A stretch of DNA of 64,000 bases from Rhizobium sp. AC27/96. Lineage in GTDB: Bacteria > Pseudomonadota > Alphaproteobacteria > Rhizobiales > Rhizobiaceae. This document shows, in pieces, positions 45,025-53,660 of this stretch. Position 1 is the first letter of the stretch, and each line of letters begins with the position of its first letter. The notes beneath the pieces are model-generated. The model was not told where the DNA came from. It searched no databases and was given only the letters and a program-made list of their open reading frames with translations. The DNA lies in assembly GCF_001692325.1 (NCBI RefSeq), contig NZ_LXKN01000066.1, positions 1 to 64,000 of the forward strand, in the 5' to 3' direction. The translations under genes and the position numbers were made by a program.

Positions 45025-45804
45025 ATGCGCGATTTTCTTGTCGATCCTCATCGGCTCAGCTCTGCCGGTGAGCCGGTAATCCTGGTAACGAGCCGGCATC
45101 AGCCCGAGATGCGGCAAACGGACCGGCACGCCCATGCGCGCGGTCAATTGCTCGGCACCATGCAAGGCGTGGTCACCATCGGGACCGATCATGGTCGTTG
45201 GCTCATCCCGCCTGTCAACGCCGTATGGCTTCCACCGCATCTCGAGCACGATTTCAGATCGCACGGCGCCTTTCATGGCTGGAGTGTGTATGTGGCGGAG
45301 CAGGCATGCGCTGCCTTGCCGGATGCGCCGCGCGTCATACGTCTGTCGGGCCTGCTGAATGAGGCGGTCGCCCGCGCAGCGACTTGGCAGGAGGGGGCAT
45401 TTTCTGAGCCGCAGGCGCGCATTGCCGGCGTGATATTGGACGAGATCGCCGCGCTACCGGAAGAAGCCCTTGGTCTGCCGATGCCGACCGATCCACGGCT
45501 GCAGAAGATCGCGGGTGCGATTGCGGATGATCCAGCCGAGCGGCGGAGCATGGCGGAGTGGGCGACATGGGCGGGTATCGCGCCGCGCACGTTAAGCCGA
45601 CGGTTCGTTCTGGAAACGGGCCTTACATTCAGTGCCTGGCGTCAGCGCGCCCTGCTGCTGCGATCGCTGGAAATGTTGGCGGCCGGAAACTCCGTCACCA
45701 CGGTCGCTTTCGATCTGGGCTACGAAACGGTCAGTGCTTTCATCGAGCTTTTCCGGGCTCATTTCGGCACGACGCCGGCGCGCTATTTCAAGCGCTCGAA
45801 CTGA
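45025..45804 (+). CDS. AraC-family regulator with N-terminal cupin domain
   Basis: A 259-residue regulator with the same plan as the 41689 protein: cupin (DRHAHARGQLLGTMQG near 33, LIPPVNAVWLPPHLEHDF near 57) and two C-terminal helix-turn-helices (WAGIAPRTLSRRFVLETGL; VAFDLGYETVSAFIELFRAHFG, in parts). It is divergent from the SnoaL-like gene. GAGG is only 2 bases before ATG 45025, so the start is not certain. The resemblance to the 41689 regulator suggests an old duplication. Confidence 0.88.
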   Translation: MRDFLVDPHRLSSAGEPVILVTSRHQPEMRQTDRHAHARGQLLGTMQGVVTIGTDHGRWLIPPVNAVWLPPHLEHDFRSHGAFHGWSVYVAEQACAALPDAPRVIRLSGLLNEAVARAATWQEGAFSEPQARIAGVILDEIAALPEEALGLPMPTDPRLQKIAGAIADDPAERRSMAEWATWAGIAPRTLSRRFVLETGLTFSAWRQRALLLRSLEMLAAGNSVTTVAFDLGYETVSAFIELFRAHFGTTPARYFKRSN

Positions 45805-45814
45805 CGGAAATCCC

Positions 45815-46975
45815 TTAAATCGAACCAGCCTTGAAGACCAGAGCGGCGAAGCGTTCACCCATCAGCCGGTGGGTTTCGGCGTCGGGATGGAGTTCGTCCG
45901 GCAGTGGCAGACGCTCGTTGTCCGTCTCCCCATACAGTTCTCTGCCGTCCACGTAGTGGATATTGCCGTCATCTTTCGACCGGCGATCGACGATGGTTCG
46001 GAGTTGGTCGCGGATGAGGGTGAGCGTCAGCTTGCCCTGCCTCACCTCCTCGGCATTGCCCCCGGCTTGAAACAGCAATTGTCCTCTCCTCAGCGAGACG
46101 AGGTCAGCCTGGCTCGGTCCCGGCACCGTTTCATGGATCGGGCACAATATCGGCGACACGACGAAGAGAGGCGTCGTTGGATGCCCTTCTCTGATCGTAT
46201 CGAGAAATCCATGCATGGCCGGGCCAAATGCACGCAGCCGCATAAGGTCGGTATTGACCAGATTGATGCCGATCTTGAGGCTGATGACATCCGCCGGCGT
46301 GTCGCGGATCGTGCGCGCGACGAAAGGGTCCAGCAACGCGCTGCCGCCAAAGCCGAGATTGACAAGTTCCACTCCCGCCTGATCGGCTGCGACCACCGGC
46401 CAGATGCCGGTCGGCGATGCCGCATTCGAGCCCTGGCTGATCGAGCTGCCATGGTGAAGCCAGATCTGTTTGCCGGACGCTCCGATCGAGACGATGGGCG
46501 CATCCGAGCGTAGAGCGATCAGCTCGGTGGCCTCATTGTGTGGCAGCCAGATTTCCACGGTCTTCACGCCTTCCGAAAGGTCGGAGAAGCGCAGCGTTTG
46601 CGACTGGCCTGGCTCAAGCGTAGATGAGCCCTTCTCCATATCGATCCTGAGAACCTTGCCGCCTGAAGCACTCTCCTGCCTCTCCAGTCGGCCATCCACG
46701 CGCAAGTCATACACGCCGGCTGGGCGAGGGGGCATGCCGACATAGTCTCGCCTGGTGGGGAGGACCTCGAGTTCCATTGCCGTCGCCGATGTCTGGAACA
46801 CTAACCGAACACCGGACGGCTGCGCCTCCGCCATCAATAGTTGAGGATCGTCGCATTGGGTGCGGGCGCGAAATGGCAGGCGATGCGGAAGGAGGCCGAC
46901 ATCGGTGCGTTCCAACTCGAGTGCGCCGAACAGGAGCTCAGGAGTGATTGATGTTACTATGGACGTAGCGTTCAT
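45815..46975 (-). CDS. SGNH/GDSL-type esterase
   Basis: A 386-residue protein. The N-terminal part (about residues 1-165) is beta-rich and resembles a jelly-roll accessory domain. The SGNH hydrolase domain follows: block I WLHHGSSISQG with the nucleophile Ser, the Gly block LGFGGSA, the Asn block KIGINLVN and the C-terminal catalytic Asp/His in PDELHPD. It has no signal peptide. Substrates may be acyl esters of carbohydrates. ATG 46975 is preferred to GTG 46987, but no strong ribosome site exists for either. Confidence 0.85.
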   Translation of the reverse strand: MNATSIVTSITPELLFGALELERTDVGLLPHRLPFRARTQCDDPQLLMAEAQPSGVRLVFQTSATAMELEVLPTRRDYVGMPPRPAGVYDLRVDGRLERQESASGGKVLRIDMEKGSSTLEPGQSQTLRFSDLSEGVKTVEIWLPHNEATELIALRSDAPIVSIGASGKQIWLHHGSSISQGSNAASPTGIWPVVAADQAGVELVNLGFGGSALLDPFVARTIRDTPADVISLKIGINLVNTDLMRLRAFGPAMHGFLDTIREGHPTTPLFVVSPILCPIHETVPGPSQADLVSLRRGQLLFQAGGNAEEVRQGKLTLTLIRDQLRTIVDRRSKDDGNIHYVDGRELYGETDNERLPLPDELHPDAETHRLMGERFAALVFKAGSI

Positions 46976-47198
46976 GGACTCGTTCACGCGTTAAACCGGC
47001 TCGCAGCATTTGTCCGGATTTCCTATTCAAAATAGTCTTCTACCTAATGCAGTCAGGTGTCGCGTTGGGCAAGCTTGCTCGGCAATGATGGCTACGAATT
47101 TTCCACCTATACCCGGCTTCTCTGATAGCCATCGGGGTGGTTCCGATCGGCCTTGCTGGATATAGGGTGGAGACGACGCATAGGCCTGGAGAATTGAC

Positions 47199-48011
47199 GT
47201 GAGTGAGATCAACGAGAGCGAACACTGGATCGAGAGCCCGGGTGGCCGGCTTTTCGCCAAGTCCTGGGCGCCGCGTGATCCAGTGTCGGGTACGCCGCTG
47301 ATCCTGTTTCATGACTCGCTCGGATGCGTCGCACTCTGGCGGCAATTTCCGCAGTTGCTGGCCCAAACCCTCAATCGGCGGGTCATCGCCTATGACCGCC
47401 TGGGCTTTGGTCGGTCCGACCGCCGGACGGATGTGCTGAGCAACAATTTCGTCGCGACGGAAGCGGAGCAGTATGTGCCGCTCCTTTGTGAGGCTCTCTC
47501 GATCGATGAGTTCATCGCCTGCGGGCATAGCGTCGGCGGCGGCATGGCGGTTTGGGCGGGAGCGCGGTTGCTACGGCAGTGCAGGGGCGTGATCACCATA
47601 GCCGCTCAGGCCTTTGTCGAAGACCGGACTCTAGCGGGGATCAGAGCAGCGGAAAAAGACTTCGAGTCGCCCGAGAGCATGAGCCGCCTGGCCAAGTATC
47701 ATGGCGACAAGGCCGAATGGGTGCTCCATGCCTGGATCGACACGTGGCAGCGTCCGGAGTTTGCCGATTGGAGCCTCGATGCCGCGCTTCAGGCAATTCG
47801 TTGCCCACAGCTTGTGATCCATGGCGAGCACGATGAATTCGGATCGCTTGCGCATCCCCGCCGGATAGCCGGGACGCGTGGGGAATGCCGCATCCTGCCG
47901 GGCGTCGGGCACACGCCGCACAAGGAATGCCCGACACTGCTTGTCGAGGTTATCGAAAGGTGGCTCGTTTCCTCAAATCCAGCGTCCACATTGGTATCCG
48001 TCGATCGCTGA
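47199..48011 (+). CDS. Alpha/beta-hydrolase-fold protein
   Basis: A 270-residue hydrolase. The oxyanion-hole segment FHDSLGCVALWRQFP is near residue 34. The nucleophile elbow is GHSVGGG (Ser near 110), the acid is probably in HGEHDEFG near 208 and the His in VGHTPHKE near 236. GTG 47199 has GGAG 8 bases upstream. It is unlinked to the convergent amidohydrolase at 48054. The substrate is unknown; esterases, lactonases and haloperoxidases share this fold. Confidence 0.88.
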   Translation: MSEINESEHWIESPGGRLFAKSWAPRDPVSGTPLILFHDSLGCVALWRQFPQLLAQTLNRRVIAYDRLGFGRSDRRTDVLSNNFVATEAEQYVPLLCEALSIDEFIACGHSVGGGMAVWAGARLLRQCRGVITIAAQAFVEDRTLAGIRAAEKDFESPESMSRLAKYHGDKAEWVLHAWIDTWQRPEFADWSLDAALQAIRCPQLVIHGEHDEFGSLAHPRRIAGTRGECRILPGVGHTPHKECPTLLVEVIERWLVSSNPASTLVSVDR

Positions 48012-48053
48012 AGCCCGAGGGATCAGCGATCGATCCTCTGTCGAATAGGCAGT

Positions 48054-49529
48054 TCAGCAGTCCGGGGCTTGTGGGGGCCGTATCGGCTCTGCAAAAGTTC
48101 GCTGCAGCTTTCCCCAGCCGGGATCGTGCATATGGGCCTGCAGACCGGCCCGCTCGACAAGGGCAAGTGCCTCCTGCTGGCCGAAATCAAGCGCGGCCTC
48201 GACATCCGTCGTCAGCACCTTGCCGGCCTCCATCAGCACTTTGCCATCGACGATCACGGTGTCGACGTCGCTTCCGAGAACCTGATGGACGAGGCGGTGG
48301 ACCGGCATCCAGTTGGGCATCAGATGCGGCTTGCGCATGTCGATGATGGCAATATCCGCCTTCTTGCCGACCTCCAGCGATCCGATCTCATGGTCCATGC
48401 CGATGACCCTGGCGGCATCGATGGTGATCATCTCGAAGACCTTGCCGGGTGGCAGCAGGTATCGGTCGTGATTATGCAGGATATGTTGCGTGGACTGGGC
48501 CAGTCTTGCTGTCTGGAACATGTCGAAGTGCCGGCTGGGGGCGGCGCCATCCGAGGTGATGGCGAGAGGAATGCCCCGTGCCATCATCTCCATAACCGGC
48601 GTTGCACGGCCGGGCGGTGCGTGGGTGACGTTGGTGCCGGTCTCGGCCAGAATGTCCATCTCCTCATGCGAAATGCCCCAGCAATGCTGCAGGTGAACGT
48701 CGGGTCCGAGCATGGCGTTTTCCTTATCCTGAAACGCCATGCGGATCTGTCCGGCAAAGGCATCGGAATGAATACGCACGCCCCATTTGCGGGCGGTTTC
48801 GCGAACCCTGCGCGCCTGCATGCGATCGCTGTCCGTGAGATTGACGGCCTGATCCGGCGTGGATGCGTTCGAGGGCTCCACGGACGGTACGATGGTGAAC
48901 GGCGTCAGGAATACGCTGATGCGTCCGTCCGCGCTGCCATCAAGCGTTTCTATCACCGCTTCCGAACCTTCGATCATCTGCTCGAAGGCAATCTCGCGCC
49001 GCTCCGGCTTGCCACTTTCCCAACGGGTCACAGGGTGCGGCCAGGGAAGGCCCGAAGGCCCGACACAAATGATCTCGCGCAGGCCGATTTCGCTATAGGC
49101 GCGCGCGTGGTTAATGGCGAAAACAGGGTCGTCGCTGCGCGGCATCGAGGTGATGATACTTGCTCCCGTCGTCACGCCGGCGCGAAGCCGCTCCAGACCC
49201 GAAACGAGCCCGTCCGCATACCAGAAGTCGCGGGTGACGTAGTGATAATAGGCTGGCGTCACCACCCGCATCCACATGGCGTTGGTGTCGGCGGCGATGC
49301 TGCGGATCAGCGCATGCCCGGCATGGCCATGGGCGTCGATCAGGCCGGGGATGATCATCTTGCCGCGGCAATCGATCACCCTCTTCTCGCTGTGCCTGGA
49401 TATCAGCTCTGCGGCTGTTCCGATCTCGACAATCCGATCTCCGGAAATCGCCAGGCCGCCATCCTCGATGATCCGGCGCTCTTTGTCGACGGTCACGATG
49501 GTTCCATGCAGCAGAAGCAGGCCGTTCAT
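48054..49529 (-). CDS. Amidohydrolase (MTA/SAH deaminase, TrzN/AtzB-like)
   Basis: A 491-residue metal-dependent deaminase or hydrolase. The metal motif HGH is at 67-69 in PGLIDAHGHAGH, the third His is in RIHSDAF, the fourth is in HCWGISHEE, and the Asp is in TSDGAAPS. Sequence style matches the ATZ/TRZ-like branch that removes amino, alkylamino or chloro groups from N-heterocycles. GGGAGGA before ATG 49529 fixes the start; an open extension upstream is discarded. It is divergent from the peptide-type ABC operon and shares a palindromic control region with it. Confidence 0.88.
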   Translation of the reverse strand: MNGLLLLHGTIVTVDKERRIIEDGGLAISGDRIVEIGTAAELISRHSEKRVIDCRGKMIIPGLIDAHGHAGHALIRSIAADTNAMWMRVVTPAYYHYVTRDFWYADGLVSGLERLRAGVTTGASIITSMPRSDDPVFAINHARAYSEIGLREIICVGPSGLPWPHPVTRWESGKPERREIAFEQMIEGSEAVIETLDGSADGRISVFLTPFTIVPSVEPSNASTPDQAVNLTDSDRMQARRVRETARKWGVRIHSDAFAGQIRMAFQDKENAMLGPDVHLQHCWGISHEEMDILAETGTNVTHAPPGRATPVMEMMARGIPLAITSDGAAPSRHFDMFQTARLAQSTQHILHNHDRYLLPPGKVFEMITIDAARVIGMDHEIGSLEVGKKADIAIIDMRKPHLMPNWMPVHRLVHQVLGSDVDTVIVDGKVLMEAGKVLTTDVEAALDFGQQEALALVERAGLQAHMHDPGWGKLQRTFAEPIRPPQAPDC

Positions 49530-49593
49530 ATCTTCCTCCCATATCCCCAAGCGTTTGGCTTGGCGCCGATCGGCATGATTTTTGGATACGATA

Positions 49594-49638
49594 ATTGTCA
49601 ACAATTTAATTGACAATAGCGAATGTCACACCGATACT
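49594..49638. promoter_or_regulatory. Divergent promoter with GntR-type operator
   Basis: ATTGTCAA (49594-49601) and its complement TTGACAAT (49610-49617) form an inverted repeat around CAATTTAA. The left part reads ATTGTCAACAAT, one base different from copies at 51465 and 59081. TTGACA (49610-49615) and GATACT (49633-49638), 17 bases apart, make a good promoter toward the ABC operon. The operator therefore covers the -35 box. Confidence 0.65.
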
Positions 49639-49700
49639 CCGGCCCAAATTGGGGAGGGGCCTTTAAATCTGGGCTCTGCAAATAACAGAGGGAGGAAACA

Positions 49701-51266
49701 ATGTTTCGTTGGAAAAAGCTCATTCTCGCCGCAGTGGCTACGGCCGCACTGACCGCGCCGGTCGATGCCGCCACGCTGCGCTGGGGCAGCAGAGCAGATA
49801 TCTACTCGCTGGATCCGGATTCGGTTCCGTCCACCTCGAACCTTGCCTTTCTCAACCATATTTACGAGGGGCTGGTCCGCTATGACGCGAACTTCAAGGT
49901 CGAGTCGGCACTTGCCACGGACTGGAAGCTGATCGACAACAAGCACTGGCGCTTCACCCTGCGCCAAGGCGTGAAGTTCCACGATGGCGCGGATTTCACC
50001 GCCGATGACGTCGTCGCATCGTTCAAGCGCGCTTCGGACCCGGCCTCGCCGCTGCGCGGCAATATTCCGCTCTATGTCGGCATTCAGAAGGTCGACGACC
50101 ACACCGTCGATATCGAGGTTTCCGCGCCCACCTCGCTGTTCCTCAACGACATCACCAATATCTTCGTCTTCAATGCCAAGTGGCTGAAGGACAATAACAG
50201 CGAGAAGCCCACCGATTTCGCGTCGAAGGTCGAAGGCTACACGACCATGCACACCAACGGCACCGGGCCGTTCAAGCTCGAAAGCCGCGTGCCTGACAGC
50301 AAGACGGTCCTGGTTGCCAATGGCAGTTGGTGGGATCAGAAGAAGCACAATCTCGATCGCATCGAGTTCGTGCCGATCTCCTCGGCCGCCACGCGTGTCG
50401 CTGCACTACTCTCCGGCGAAATCGACTTCATCGACTCCGCTCCCATTCAGGATTTGCCCCGTCTGGAATCGACGCCCGATATCAGCGTGCAGAAGCGCAC
50501 GGAACTGCGCACGGTCTTCGTCGCCTTCAATCGCAAGGAAAAGCTGGAAGACGGTCGATCCAATCCATTCAATGACTTACGCGTCCGTCAGGCGTTTGAG
50601 GCCTCCATCGACCGCGAGCTGATCAACAAGAAGGTCATGCGCGGTCTGGCTCGTCCGTCCGGCTCGCTGATCGCCCCGGAAATCTCAGGTTACGTGAAGG
50701 ACCTCGATACCTACCAGCCGGCCGATCCCAAGCTTGCGCAGAAGCTCCTGGACGAAGCCGGACAGAAGAACCTCGCCTTCACCTATACCTGCATGAACGA
50801 CGAGAGCATCAATGAAGAGGATATTTGCTCCGGCATTGCCAACATGCTGAAGCGCAGCGGCTTTCAGCCGAGCATCGATATCGGTCCGCGCGCGGTCCAG
50901 ACATCCAAGCGCAGCAACGGCAAGACCGATGTCTTCAATCTGAGCTGGGCGAACGAGCCGACACTGGATGCCTATTCGCTGCTGTCGCAGGTTCTTTCCA
51001 CCCGCAATGGCGCCATGGGCGTCTCCAACTATGGCGGTTGGTCCAATCCCGATCTCGACAAACTGGTGACGCAGGCGGCGCAAGAGCCGGACAATGACAA
51101 GCGCCTCGCTCTCGAAGCGCAGGCACTGAAGATTGCCAAGGATCAGACCATGCTCATACCGCTCCATCAGCAACCGATCGCCTGGGCGACGCTGAAGAAG
51201 GTCAAGAGCATCGATTTCCGCGCCGACAACAAGCCGCGCCTCTGGCTGACGCAGATGGCTGAGTGA
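49701..51266 (+). CDS. ABC transporter substrate-binding protein (family 5, peptide/nickel type)
   Basis: A 521-residue periplasmic protein. The signal peptide (KKLILAAVATAALTAPVDA, cleaved about residue 24) is followed by TLRWGSRADIYSLDPDS and the domain-1 motif FTLRQGVKFHDG near 91, with DVVASFKRA near 111. These mark the DppA/OppA-like family. GAGGGAGG precedes ATG 49701. Such proteins carry peptides but also opines, sugars or other amides. The amidohydrolases in the same region suggest an N-heterocycle or amide ligand. Confidence 0.92.
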   Translation: MFRWKKLILAAVATAALTAPVDAATLRWGSRADIYSLDPDSVPSTSNLAFLNHIYEGLVRYDANFKVESALATDWKLIDNKHWRFTLRQGVKFHDGADFTADDVVASFKRASDPASPLRGNIPLYVGIQKVDDHTVDIEVSAPTSLFLNDITNIFVFNAKWLKDNNSEKPTDFASKVEGYTTMHTNGTGPFKLESRVPDSKTVLVANGSWWDQKKHNLDRIEFVPISSAATRVAALLSGEIDFIDSAPIQDLPRLESTPDISVQKRTELRTVFVAFNRKEKLEDGRSNPFNDLRVRQAFEASIDRELINKKVMRGLARPSGSLIAPEISGYVKDLDTYQPADPKLAQKLLDEAGQKNLAFTYTCMNDESINEEDICSGIANMLKRSGFQPSIDIGPRAVQTSKRSNGKTDVFNLSWANEPTLDAYSLLSQVLSTRNGAMGVSNYGGWSNPDLDKLVTQAAQEPDNDKRLALEAQALKIAKDQTMLIPLHQQPIAWATLKKVKSIDFRADNKPRLWLTQMAE

Positions 51267-51295
51267 CAGCTGACAGGTCATTATATCAAAGCAAA

Positions 51296-51335
51296 AGAGA
51301 GCGTCTCGCGGTCCCGTGAGGCGCTCTCTTCTTTC
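51296..51335 (+). terminator. Hairpin terminator after the binding-protein gene
   Basis: AGAGAGCGTCTC (51296-51307) pairs with GAGGCGCTCTCT (51318-51329) with one G-T pair and a 10-base loop, followed by TCTTTC. It should end most binding-protein transcripts. Confidence 0.8.
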
Positions 51336-51464
51336 ATGGATATTCTCTATCGGCCGGAGCTGTGCTGCTCGGGATTGTTCTGCGGGTGCTGTCTTTGGTT
51401 ATTCGCCATCCGGGAGCGCGCTGAGGCCGCCGAATGCGCAATGGCTTCAACATTGGTAGTCAAT

Positions 51465-51508
51465 ATTGTCTACAATCACGTTGACAACTTCAGAATATCT
51501 GCGTTAAT
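51465..51508 (+). promoter_or_regulatory. Second promoter with GntR-type operator before the permease genes
   Basis: ATTGTCTACAAT (51465-51476) is identical to the copy at 59081 next to the GntR gene. TTGACA (51481-51486) and GTTAAT (51503-51508), 16 bases apart, form a promoter directly after it. This gives the permease, amidohydrolase and ATPase genes their own regulated start after the terminator. Confidence 0.6.
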
Positions 51509-51707
51509 GGCTGCCAAAGGGAGTGAGGGAGGAGATCGCGGCGCGCATGTTCGTGTTGCGATGTGGCTGTCAGTAATGATGGCGCTACAAGTGGCATGCG
51601 TTCGCGTACGTTTACTGCCGCCAATCTTTCCCCATTGCCGAACGAGAATTCCGTGAGGGTCGACCGGGCAGGTGTGCCGGAGACCGAAGCGAAGCCTAGA
51701 GGTTCCC

Positions 51708-52676
51708 ATGCTGGTTTTCATCATCAAGCGTCTCGGCAATGCGATCCTCGTCATGCTTGCTGTTGCTCTCCTGGCATTTCTGATCTTCCGGCTTGCCGGC
51801 GATCCCGTCGAACTGATGGTCGGCGAGCAGACGTCTCAGGCGGACCGCGCTGCACTTCGCGAGCGGCTGGGCCTCAATGACAGCCTGCCGACGCAGTACA
51901 TCCGCTTTGTCGTCAATGCGGTGGAGGGGGATTTCGGCGTCTCCTATCGTAACGGCCAGAAAGTCTTGCCGTTGATCGCCGAACGCTTCCCTGCCACGCT
52001 GGAGCTCGTTTTCGTCGCGACGCTGATCTCGCTGCTCCTCGGCATTCCCCTTGGCGTGCTGACGGCGATCAAGCGCGGAAAATGGTATACGGAGGGGCTG
52101 CAATTCCTCTCCATCATCGGCGTATCACTGCCGAGCTTCGTCGTCGGCATTCTGCTCATCCTCGCCTTTTCCGTCAGCATGGGCCTGCTGCCCGCCTTCG
52201 GGCGCGGCGACGTGGTGCAGATCGGCTGGTGGTCGACGGGATTTCTGACGCCGACGGGCCGGGCCGCACTTATCCTGCCGTCGATCGCACTTTCGCTCTA
52301 TCAGATCACGCTGGTCATGCGGCTGGTGCGCGCCGAAATGCTGGAAGTGCTGCGCTCGGACTATATCAAGTTCGCGCGTGCCCGCGGCATTCCGCGCTGG
52401 CGGATCTATTTTCGCCACGCGTTGCGCAACTGTCTTATGCCCGTGGTCACCATGACGGCGATGAATGTCGGCTCGTTGATCGCCTTCGCGCTGATTACCG
52501 AGACAGTGTTCCAATGGCCGGGCATGGGCATGCTCTTCATTCAGGCCGTCACCTTCCTCGATATTCCGGTCATGGCGGCCTATCTCTGCATCATCTCCTT
52601 TATCTTTGTTGTCCTCAACACGTTGGTGGACATCGCCTATGCGGTGATCGATCCCCGCCTGCGCACCGCACGCTGA
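51708..52676 (+). CDS. ABC transporter permease (DppB/OppB type)
   Basis: A 322-residue permease. The start LVFIIKRLGNAILVMLAVALLAFLIFRLAGDP (in parts) is typical of the DppB first helix, followed by the LGLNDSLPTQY periplasmic stretch and the coupling loop EVLRSDYIKFARARGIPRWR near 222. ATG 51708 is preceded by AGAGG; a longer frame upstream is ignored. It is followed after 21 bp by its partner permease. Confidence 0.92.
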   Translation: MLVFIIKRLGNAILVMLAVALLAFLIFRLAGDPVELMVGEQTSQADRAALRERLGLNDSLPTQYIRFVVNAVEGDFGVSYRNGQKVLPLIAERFPATLELVFVATLISLLLGIPLGVLTAIKRGKWYTEGLQFLSIIGVSLPSFVVGILLILAFSVSMGLLPAFGRGDVVQIGWWSTGFLTPTGRAALILPSIALSLYQITLVMRLVRAEMLEVLRSDYIKFARARGIPRWRIYFRHALRNCLMPVVTMTAMNVGSLIAFALITETVFQWPGMGMLFIQAVTFLDIPVMAAYLCIISFIFVVLNTLVDIAYAVIDPRLRTAR

Positions 52677-52697
52677 TCGAAGCCAGGAGCCCGCTCG

Positions 52698-53657
52698 ATG
52701 ACCATGGAACTGTCGGAAACGTCGCAACTGGAAAAGCCCTTGCGCCCGTCGCTGTTCAAGCGCCTTCGCAACAGCGACCTCTGGTGGTCCTTCACCCATA
52801 GCAAGGCGGCGGTCATCGGCGCGACCATTCTCGCCATACTGATCCTCACGGCGCTGCTGGCGCCGCTGATCGCGCCGCAGAACCCCTATGACGGCGCGCA
52901 GCTCGACATGTGGAAGGCGGAATTGCCGCCGATCTGGCACGAAGGCGGCGAGATGCCCTATCTCCTCGGCACGGATACCCAAGGTCGCGACATGCTGTCG
53001 GCCATCCTTTATGGCACGCGCATCTCTATCGTCATCGGCATTGCCTCCGTCGTGCTGTCGTTGGTGATCGGCCTGATAGCTGGTCTCGTCGCCGGCTTTT
53101 TCGGTGGCTTAATCGACAATCTGCTGATGCGCATCGGCGATGTCATGTTGTCCATTCCCACCATTCTCGTTGCGATCCTGGTGTCCACGGTCGTGCGGCA
53201 GATGCTACCGGAAAGTCTGCGGGAAATCGGTGCTTCAGCCGTGCTCGTCTTCGCCATCGCGCTCTCAAGCTGGGTGCAATATGCCCGCACGGTGCGTGCG
53301 CAGGCGATCGTCGAGACCGGCAAGGACTATGTGCAGGCGGCAAGGCTGATCGGCGTGCCCGCACGGCGCATCATGGCAAAGCACATTCTGCCCAATACGC
53401 TGACGCCGATCATGGTGGCGGCGACGCTCAATTTCGGCATGGCGATCCTCACCGAGGCGACGCTGTCCTTCCTCGGCATCGGCATGCCGCCAAGCCAGCC
53501 TTCGCTCGGCACGCTTATCCGCATCGGCAATCAGTTCCTGTTTTCGGGTGCCTGGTGGATCGTGCTGTTCCCCGTCATTCAGCTTTGCCTGCTGGTCGTG
53601 GCCGTCAATTTGCTCGGCGACTGGCTGCGCGACGCCCTTAATCCCAAACTGAGGTAG
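52698..53657 (+). CDS. ABC transporter permease (DppC/OppC type)
   Basis: A 319-residue partner permease with a cytoplasmic N-terminus of about 35 residues, then KAAVIGATILAILILTALLAPLIAP (in parts). The conserved GTDTQGRDMLSAILYGTRIS is near 94-113 and the coupling loop YVQAARLIGVPARRIMAKHILPN near 212 (in parts). AGGAG precedes ATG 52698. The stop is 3 bp before the next gene, an amidohydrolase, so transport and degradation are on one message. Confidence 0.92.
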   Translation: MTMELSETSQLEKPLRPSLFKRLRNSDLWWSFTHSKAAVIGATILAILILTALLAPLIAPQNPYDGAQLDMWKAELPPIWHEGGEMPYLLGTDTQGRDMLSAILYGTRISIVIGIASVVLSLVIGLIAGLVAGFFGGLIDNLLMRIGDVMLSIPTILVAILVSTVVRQMLPESLREIGASAVLVFAIALSSWVQYARTVRAQAIVETGKDYVQAARLIGVPARRIMAKHILPNTLTPIMVAATLNFGMAILTEATLSFLGIGMPPSQPSLGTLIRIGNQFLFSGAWWIVLFPVIQLCLLVVAVNLLGDWLRDALNPKLR

Positions 53658-53660
53658 ATC

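Larger units (their letters stand above)
51267..51707. other. 441-bp intergenic region within the ABC gene set
   Basis: This spacer between the binding protein and the first permease contains a hairpin terminator (51296-51335) and then an operator plus promoter (51465-51508). No gene is supported: the open frames here have no ribosome site and atypical Cys-rich products. Confidence 0.6.

Noticed and set aside
48069..49613. Plus-strand open frame of 514 codons opposite the amidohydrolase
   Set aside because: The minus strand has the complete HGH metal motif and a ribosome site. The plus-strand product is His/Asp-rich low-complexity sequence.
51336..51656. Open frame between the binding-protein and permease genes
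   Set aside because: The Cys-rich product has no ribosome site and begins at the end of a terminator. The region is better explained by the operator and promoter.
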